Assembly: GCA_014904845.1 (NCBI GenBank)
Contig: MU119203.1
Span: 496,001-560,000 of the forward strand
Source of the DNA: Acephala macrosclerotiorum
Lineage: Eukaryota > Ascomycota > Leotiomycetes > Helotiales > Mollisiaceae
Length of the DNA: 64,000 nt
Reading direction: 5' to 3'
Part shown: in pieces, positions 57,008-64,000 of the stretch
Layout: each line of letters opens with the position of its first letter
Position numbering within the stretch: position 1 is the first letter of the stretch
Made by a program: the position numbers and the translations under genes
Notes under the pieces: generated by a model
Database searches by the model: none
Told to the model about the DNA's origin: nothing
Seen by the model: only the letters and a program-made list of their open reading frames with translations

Positions 57008-59595
57008 ACATCCTGCTACACGGACGGAAGGATATTTGAGGAACAGTAAGAGGGCACCACATCGTCAGCTTCCGATAGAGCTTGATGTTGGATCATGAGT
57101 TCGAGGTTCTAACGATATTATGAGAAGCATGAGATTATGTAGTGAGTGTTTTATCGCGCGATGCTAATTTTGCATGATGTATCGTTTCATGGTAGAAATA
57201 CTATTTTGGTATTCCAGTTTAAGTCTGCTTGATGCCTCTGCCAACAACCGTGAGTTCTTTCCGTCCTGCTGAAGGCATGGCTGTCAGTGCACCGTAATAA
57301 AAATACTGCCAAACCAGGTCGGGTTTGGGAAGGGTGGATTCGTCGCAGTTTGAGCACATGAGTTTTGTGTAGTTAGAAGCTAGCCGGAGGTCAGGGTCGT
57401 AGGAGAGTGCTTCTCTGAACCGAATGGATGTTCTCCGGAACGCGTTCCTGTTCCCAATCCAATGCTGTGGCTCTTCTTCACCTCGTCGTCGTGCCCGACC
57501 TTGGCCGTCTTTCGATAGAGATGTGAGGTTGTTTCCTACCACTAACTTCCATCAGTCTACAAACCAATTTTTCACGATGGTCATCAGACATCAGAGAGCT
57601 GGGATTTAGGGGTACTGTGGAAATCTAGGAGTGTTCTTAGATGTGAAGAACAATTGTTGTATCAGTCTTCCAGTATCAATCTCGATGTCGCGGGTATCGT
57701 AGGTAAACCGGAGTGTAGAGGAAGATATGATGCTAGATCGCAGGAAGTAGGGAGCTGAAGAGCAGCTGGATAAGGCTCTTGAGGTGGAGTCGGTGATTGA
57801 GAGAGAGAAGATGGCAAGGAGGATGGCCAAGCATGGTGGCCGACGCACGAGACGAAGGAGAAACGAGAGCAAAGGACAGGTAGAAAGATAGGAGAAGAAT
57901 TGTAGTAGCGCTGGTATTTGAATATTTGATACGGCAAGAGGCTGCTCGGCTGCCAGTATTGTCGGAAGTTTCGAGAGTTGTGATGTTGTGCAGCAGAATC
58001 GCTCCTTCCTCGGAGCATTTGAACAGCACGGCTTCACATCGTCATTTCTGAAAGCAGCGCCTACCAGATAGTCTCCATTCATTCTATTCTAATTGCATGT
58101 CAATCCCTGAAATAGAAGAACTCTGGGAATGTTTTAAATGCACTTCCTACCTGCGTACCAGGGCCTTCAGGGAGAAACTTTCCCCCGCATATACCCCGTA
58201 ACTCCTCTTCTTGCTCCTGCGGTCTTGGAGCCTTTTAGCAGGTGCGATATGCAACAGAATCTTGTCACAGCGCCGCACGAAGCCTTGAGTCATCAGATCG
58301 AGCTTGGGCGTGGCTAGGTGGTCTTTGCCATCAGAAAGGGGTCGTTGTGATCCAAACTGGGATGGCGCCGTCCACAAACCCATTTCGGAAAATTCATGGA
58401 AGTGAATTGAGAGCGCAGAAAGTAGAGGAAGATTATGAGAGGTGACTGTGACTTGGATGGTGTACCCAGGGTAGAAGGGAGGTTTTTCATGTTCATGTCT
58501 GCGGCGACATGCACTCAGGCAGGGATGCGCAGCGCCGATGTCGAAATAAAGTTTGAGATCATTTAATCTATACTATGATTATCTAGAGATGCCATGAAAT
58601 GCCAGAGACTATGTTTTGAGCAGGTTAGATTCATAATCGAAAAGATCTTCGAAAGTGTTGGATGAAGAAGGAGCGTCTGCTAAGTCCAAAATCATGCCCC
58701 TTCCATCTGTTCTACCACATCTGCCAAGCAAGATAAAACCAAGAGGGACGAATCCGAAGACATGTTTGAAGGAGCTATGAGCTCGCTCGTATTTATTCTC
58801 GAGTCTGACACGGCATCGTGCGCCCTCATCCTTACTATCACTCACCGAAGCTGACATGGTGGAAGTAACGGGAGCTGGAATAATGACCGTACCAGGAGAG
58901 AATGTCTAGGGCTTGACCATATGCTGGTTTAATGCTATGACTGATGTTACAGCCCGATAATGACACCTACGAGGTTTGATACACATGTTTGCTTACATTC
59001 CACTACGCAGGCCTACTGGGTGCCCTCAGTCTGGCCCACGAACGTGGGAATTAGAACCAAGGCACTCAATGTCGCCAGAAATCAGTCGGCAGACTTAGAA
59101 ACCCGCCGGCATATTCGCTGAAGACTCTCCTTCTGCAACAAAACTTCCAATGATGCTAAAATAGGAAAGCGAGCGAAGATACTGATATAAACTGCTTGGT
59201 CCAAGTCAAGCCTTCCTTAAACACACTAAAGTGAACTTAACTCAACCATCACTCGCTACCTTAATGCGTGCAGTTCGAGAACTTTCATATAAAAGCCGTC
59301 TCCCATGACTCCCACAAATATAAATTTCGCATAACGTGAAAACATTCTTCCCTCTGGATGCCTCTGCCATAACCCTATTTTTACTCTCCTCTGGTACTAG
59401 ACGTCACTCGACTAAGCCCAAAAGATTCTTGCAAGGACTTTGCTGTCGGTATCTGGACTGGGGGTCATTCGATAGCATCTAGGTCACCGACGGCCACTTG
59501 GGCTCGACGACCCCTTCACGACCGCGCCACGCACCTGCAAGCAAGCATACAAAGACAGACGGCACTTCTCTCCGACTACACAGTCTACGCTGAAC
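57008..59595. other. Long gene-poor stretch
   Basis: 2.59 kb. Minus-strand frames at 57219-57542, 57606-58082 and 58609-58857 are the best candidates; the last starts MSASVSDSKDEGARCRVRLE and looks protein-like. I could not join them by splice sites into one product or match them to a family. This may be a lineage-specific or decayed gene, or non-coding. Confidence 0.35.
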
Positions 59596-60598
59596 ATGGC
59601 TCAGCTTCCCTCCCTCAAGTCGCTTGATCTCCCCCCTCCTATGGTTGGTACTACATTGAGTTCCTATCCGGCGCACGAACAGCACCTTTAATCTCCCAGC
59701 ATTACCTGAAATTTCCTGGTCACTTCTCTTTCAAGTAATGGCGCTGGTTCAGGTGCTTTGCCAGCCCCAGTCCAGCCTGTAAATTTCAGGCAGGGCTGGG
59801 AGATTGAAAACGCTGCGCACGAAACCAACATAATACACTCCCAGGGCATACGCTGACTAGAGCATAGCTGCAACCAAATCTGGCGGCTCCTCACAATCAA
59901 GGACCAAGACATGCGGTGAGTTCTTGCTCCGACACATCGAACTATGTACTGATATATCCCAGCTTCCCAGCTTAGATGAGATGGGCATATATCCGCAACG
60001 TCTTCCTGACCTCCCAGTAGCCAGCATTCCTAGACGCGAGACACTACATCTTGGTGTCGCAGGCTCGAACGTAGTCGACTACTCCTTTGTTCTACCGATC
60101 CAACCTCGTCAGCTACATGAGACGCTGCATCGCACATCTTGCTGCCCAGCAAAGAACGAACTTGATCGGAACATGCTGATCAAAATCGATGATGAGCTTC
60201 CGGCCTTTTTCGGACGGGGAAAGCCTCAACGACGTGCCGAGGGGCTTCAAAGACAAGCTATGAGGCAGGAAGATCAAGGCACAGCCAGACAAGGTCTGAC
60301 ACCGCCGCAACGGGATGGCGATGTCGCTGCGACGGTCCAGGCAGGCTCCTCGGAGGATGGAGGTGTGGATGTTGGTGACAGGGAGCAAAGTGCTTCGACC
60401 CTTCCTATACGTTCACCGACCAGTGACACCGACGATACCATGAACGAGGATTTCGAGCAAGAAGATTCGCCTTCCACTGTGGCCGGCGATGGGATCCACG
60501 AGGCTACAACTGAAGCGGCGCACACCCTCGCTATTTCAGCTGGTCCACAACTTCTAGAGGATGTTGAACATCGGGCGAAGAGACCTTGGGAACTGTAA
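59596..60598 (+). CDS. Hypothetical protein, three exons
   Basis: Not recognised. Exons 59596-59643, 59868-59915 and 59963-60598 give 243 aa; the first two encode exactly 16 codons each. The joined N-terminus reads MAQLPSLKSLDLPPPM, then LQPNLAAPHNQGPRHA, then LPSLDEMGIYPQRLPDLP, a continuous Pro/Leu-rich style that supports the splicing. The last exon also opens in frame back to 59924. The C-terminal half is acidic, Ser/Thr- and Gln-rich (SPTSDTDDTMNEDFEQED) and disordered. No domain, signal peptide or membrane segment is visible. A regulatory protein is possible but unsupported. The first intron has a weak GTTGGT donor, so exon 1 is the least secure part. Confidence 0.5.
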
Positions 60599-63079
60599 AT
60601 TTCTCCGCCTTGGAGGAACATTGATGGATATATGATGCGGATGAGGGGTAGATTTGCGCTGTTGCAGTGCTGTGACTTTACCCCTCTACTGTATACATAC
60701 TTTTGAAATGGTTCCTCTGAGACGAGGATGGGAAGGAAACATGTTGATGGTTCGTTCTGGTGAACGAAACTCGACTTTGAATGTTCCACACCCCTCGAGT
60801 CTTTGATGTGTTTCTAATATTTGCGAAAATTGTACGATATTGGCGTTTGGATAGGTGTTGTATCGGCTTTGAGGCCCAGGGTATGGTGTTTGATGGCGTA
60901 ATGTGGGAGGCATTTGGAAGGATAGCATCCCTCGCTGGTCTTGGAGTACGTTCTTGGTATATGATACTGATGAGGTTTGAACTACGCCGATGATCATGGA
61001 TAAATGGCTGCTAATCTGCTCCTCTTCTGCATCATTGGGATGACGTTCCTCTAAGACCAGAGTGAGGTACCGAAACTTGCTATCTTTAGGTGTGCCGTTT
61101 GGGGCTCAGTGAACTCGGGGCGTCAATAAATGGACAAGTGCATCATCCATTCCATTGAGGACCTTTCGGGTAGCCTTAAATTCCTTTATCGATGAAATGA
61201 ATTTCTCCTTCCACCTAGGACATTCATCTCTAGACTTGTGCGGTTATTCATTCCAGGCCAAGTGCAACATTTGTGTCGATGGATAGAGAGGCGGTATAAA
61301 TTAATTGGCAGCAGTTTTCGCATTGTGTCAACCACCTCTGTATCCATGTTTGAGAAGTGTTGCTCTCAGTCTGGAGGCGACCTTGGTTTCGGTGAAGCAA
61401 AATGAAGACGACATGATGCAGATTTGGGTATTTGGACAAAAAGCATCAACAAGCAGAAGGTATGAAGATTTTCAATCTGCAGTTTTGTGAAGATATCTGG
61501 TCATTCCCTAAGGAGGTGATTCATAGTGTATAAATTCTTTCTTTTGTGTGTGATATCAAGTAGGGTGTCCGGCCCTTCATTTGGGCCGACCTGTATGCAC
61601 CAGAGTTTTAGAGACAGGCTTGATTTCTGAGAGAGGAAGCTGCTATTGCTGAATCAAATTAAGTCAAGATAAGTCGTGAAGTAGTCTCATGTTTTGTGGC
61701 TTTTCAAGGCGCACCACGGGAGTTTCCCCACGTTCCGTAATGGAAGCGATGAGTCGTCGCTGTCAATAACTAGCACTAGACTGAAAAAAACATTAATTAG
61801 ACACAAAAAGAAGGCAAGACAGGTAGGTATATGACTGCATAATATTCGCATTTAGAAATTCCCATGAAACAAAACGGAAGCTGCGGGGAGGGCCGCGCAG
61901 TGTTGACGGGTAGATATAAACCAAAGTTGCGTTTCATGGACGATGTACATGAAGAGGTACAATATCCTGCAAGTTATGCACAGCAGAGGTAACAAGTACA
62001 AGGGAGAGTTTCCAAACAATCGCGCACCACACTTATAAGAAGAAATCGGATGCAGTTTATCCTTTTTGAGGCGCTTTTCTCAATAAGAATTGCTTTTCTT
62101 CGTGCAGCACCTCGCGAGCTTCAAGTGCAGCCGTATTTGGACTTTCGGCAGAGTCCTTGGCGACCCAGATAAACTAATCACAAGGAGGTCAAACTCTTAT
62201 CAGCGTTCTAGACGTCTTATCAGGAACCAATTCCGCGACCCGTTGATCAGAGGCAGGACATGAAGATCGTGAAGTGCATGTCTGCTGTGGGACTTGTTGA
62301 TCTGAGCAACGGACCGACTTGGGTACCTAAAGCTATGTGGGTTGGTCTCTTAGTGAGGCTTCGGTAAAAATGATCTTTGGGTGCCATCAACAGCTCGCTG
62401 GTATGGCAGTGACCAGGAGAGTCGGGAGTTGATGAACCAGCAGTCGAAGCAGGTCCGTAGGGCAGTTTGCAGGATGGGATTGAGGTCAATTGATGGATAT
62501 TCTGGATAATATGCAGAAGAATGAGGTTGGGCGTCGTGATCTCGAATGCCTCTAGCTCCACTTGTCCTCGGCAGACCTTCCACCGCAAAAATTAAATTCC
62601 ATGTTTCTGGCCGTGCCTCTTCTGACTGACGTTCTTCGTTGTTCTCGCCCCTTTGTTCTGCTCCACCCGGTCCACTTTCCCCAGTTCACGCAGCGGAGCC
62701 TTCTGCCAGTTTTCCCAGTCACATGCATTTGCCTGCATCGCGATCCGGAGGAAGGAGCACTTGGCTGGTGGGGTCGCTGCCAGTCGCCAATTGTTTAAAT
62801 AGCATTGCAGATCCCCCCCTCTTGATGTTGCGGCGATGTCATACCAGCAGCTGGCCGCGCAGTCTTGTGCCCTCCCTCTCTCCCGCTTCCATTCTGAGTC
62901 CTCTCCTCTCTCTCTTCAAAACTTCAAACCCTTCACTTCTGTCGCCTGCTTTTTGGAGAGAGTCAATTCAAGCGGAGATCGGTAGCACAAGACCTGCAAA
63001 GCACCCCTCTATCCGAACTTATAGCCACGGCAAGAGCAACAACAACACCAATTGCGGACAACCGAAACAACAACGCAAA
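60599..63079. other. Long intergenic region and glycerol kinase upstream region
   Basis: 2.48 kb. Nothing in 60600-62600 can be defended as a gene. From about 62600 the plus strand is C/T-rich and probably includes the promoter and leader of the glycerol kinase gene. The ORF that begins at 62639 is an in-frame extension of that gene, but its sequence is leader-like. Confidence 0.4.
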
Positions 63080-64000
63080 ATGGATTCTATGCCTATTCGA
63101 CCGGTTCCGGTTCCTAGTCTGGATGCATTGAAGATTTCAGAGCCGGGAACGAAAGTTCAGCATGTCGAGCAATTGAATGCGCCTGCGATTGTAGAGCACC
63201 ACGAACATTTGCCTAAAGGACTGCAGCAAACCGACGAGGAGAAAGCGAGTCATTGGTTCATTGGAAGTATTGATTGTGGAACTACTTCTTCGAGATTTTT
63301 GATCTTTGATGGAGAGGGAACACCAATCTCGAACCACCAAATTGAGTTTGAGAACATCTACCCAGAGTCGGGGTAAGTTTGCCTTTGGAGTATTTGAACC
63401 AAAGCTAATTTTGCTATGCAGATGGCATGAACATGATCCGCAAGAACTTGTTGACTCGGTCAATGAGTGTATCGAAAAGTCAACTGCAGCATTCTTGGAG
63501 AAGGGATATAAGAAGGAGCAAATCAAAACCATTGGAATTACGAACCAGCGCGAAACCACCATCTGCTGGGATACGAACACCGGAGAGCCTCTTTACAATG
63601 CTATTGTCTGGCCCGACACTCGTACAAGCTCAATTGTTCGAGAACTCAAGGCGCGAGAAGGCGCAGATGAGCTGCAACAGCTCTGCGGATTACCCATATC
63701 AACATATCCTTCGAGTGTCAAGCTACTCTGGCTCCTGAAAAATGTTGAAGCTATCAAGAATGCTTACGATGAGGGCCGGCTGTCTTTTGGTACTGTCGAT
63801 ACATGGTTGATCTACAAGCTCAATGGTGGAAAGGAAGCTGGTATTCATGTTACCGACACAACAAACGCTTCGAGAACTATGTTCATGAACCTCCACACAC
63901 TTCAGTACGACGACAAACTCCTGGGTTTCTTCAAGATCGATCAGAAAAACATCACGTTACCGAAGATTGTGCCTTCCTCGGACAAGGAAGCTTTCGGTGC
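63080..64000 (+). CDS. GUT1: Glycerol kinase, 3' end outside window
   Basis: FGGY-family kinase that converts glycerol and ATP to glycerol-3-phosphate, the first step of glycerol use. Exon 1 is 63080-63372 and exon 2 runs from 63422 off the right edge. The start [19 protein letters not shown] precedes a ~65-residue N-terminal extension, as in other fungal Gut1 proteins. The phosphate-binding loop is [18 protein letters not shown]. The glycerol kinase signature regions follow: [41 protein letters not shown] and [14 protein letters not shown]. About 290 residues are inside the window, so the C-terminal ATPase lobe cannot be checked. Confidence 0.94.

Noticed and set aside
62639..63079. N-terminal extension of glycerol kinase in frame
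   Set aside because: C/T-rich leader-like sequence without family similarity; the Met at 63080 gives the expected fungal Gut1 start region.
1..64000. Search for a secondary-metabolite cluster, defence system, CRISPR array or viral integration
   Set aside because: No synthase, NLR, toxin-antitoxin, repeat-spacer or viral gene pattern found; neighbouring genes belong to unrelated housekeeping processes.

Overview
This window is ordinary gene-dense nuclear DNA from a filamentous ascomycete (Pezizomycotina; a leotiomycete-like fungus is my guess from the gene set, not something the sequence proves). The signs are short GT-AG introns of mostly 45-60 nt, eukaryote-only proteins such as epsin, Nup98-Nup145, TAF4, Ysh1 and QCR6, and intergenic gaps of about 0.3-2.6 kb. 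I support 24 protein-coding genes. Two run off the window: an EngB/Mrx8-type GTPase at the left edge and glycerol kinase at the right. I found no convincing tRNA, rRNA or CRISPR array.

Left part (1-17 kb): mitochondrial-type EngB GTPase, epsin (ENTH/UIM/NPF), a Cdc31-type centrin on the minus strand, one very long Nup98-Nup145 precursor gene with six exons, and a conserved-looking membrane protein with a coiled coil that I do not recognise.

Middle part (17.8-46 kb): a patatin-like phospholipase, a short-chain dehydrogenase, a RING-finger protein, an RraA/HMG-aldolase-like protein, a WBP2-like GRAM protein, the QCR6 hinge subunit of complex III and an FLVCR-type MFS transporter. Then come two tail-to-tail paralogous RING plus zinc-knuckle genes, an atypical protein kinase, a small hAT-like non-autonomous transposon, a stand-alone GBD/FH3 protein, an Apd1/Aim32-type 2Fe-2S protein, a probable OB-fold protein and a small unknown gene.

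Right part (46-64 kb): Ysh1 (CPSF73) and TAF4 are divergently transcribed from a shared 484-bp spacer. They are followed by an NRAMP metal transporter, a small three-exon unknown gene and the start of glycerol kinase. The two longest gaps (57.0-59.6 and 60.6-63.1 kb) and the 46.0-48.3 kb gap hold no gene I can defend.

There is no biosynthetic cluster, defence island or operon-like system. The genes act in separate housekeeping processes: nuclear pore, endocytosis, mRNA 3'-end formation, RNA polymerase II initiation, respiration and membrane transport. The most interesting material is the trio of RING proteins that share an aspartate at the fifth zinc-ligand position, two of them forming an inverted paralog pair, together with the degenerate hAT-like element. 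Exon boundaries were inferred by hand from splice consensus and frame continuity. All listed complete spliced reading frames come out as whole numbers of codons.
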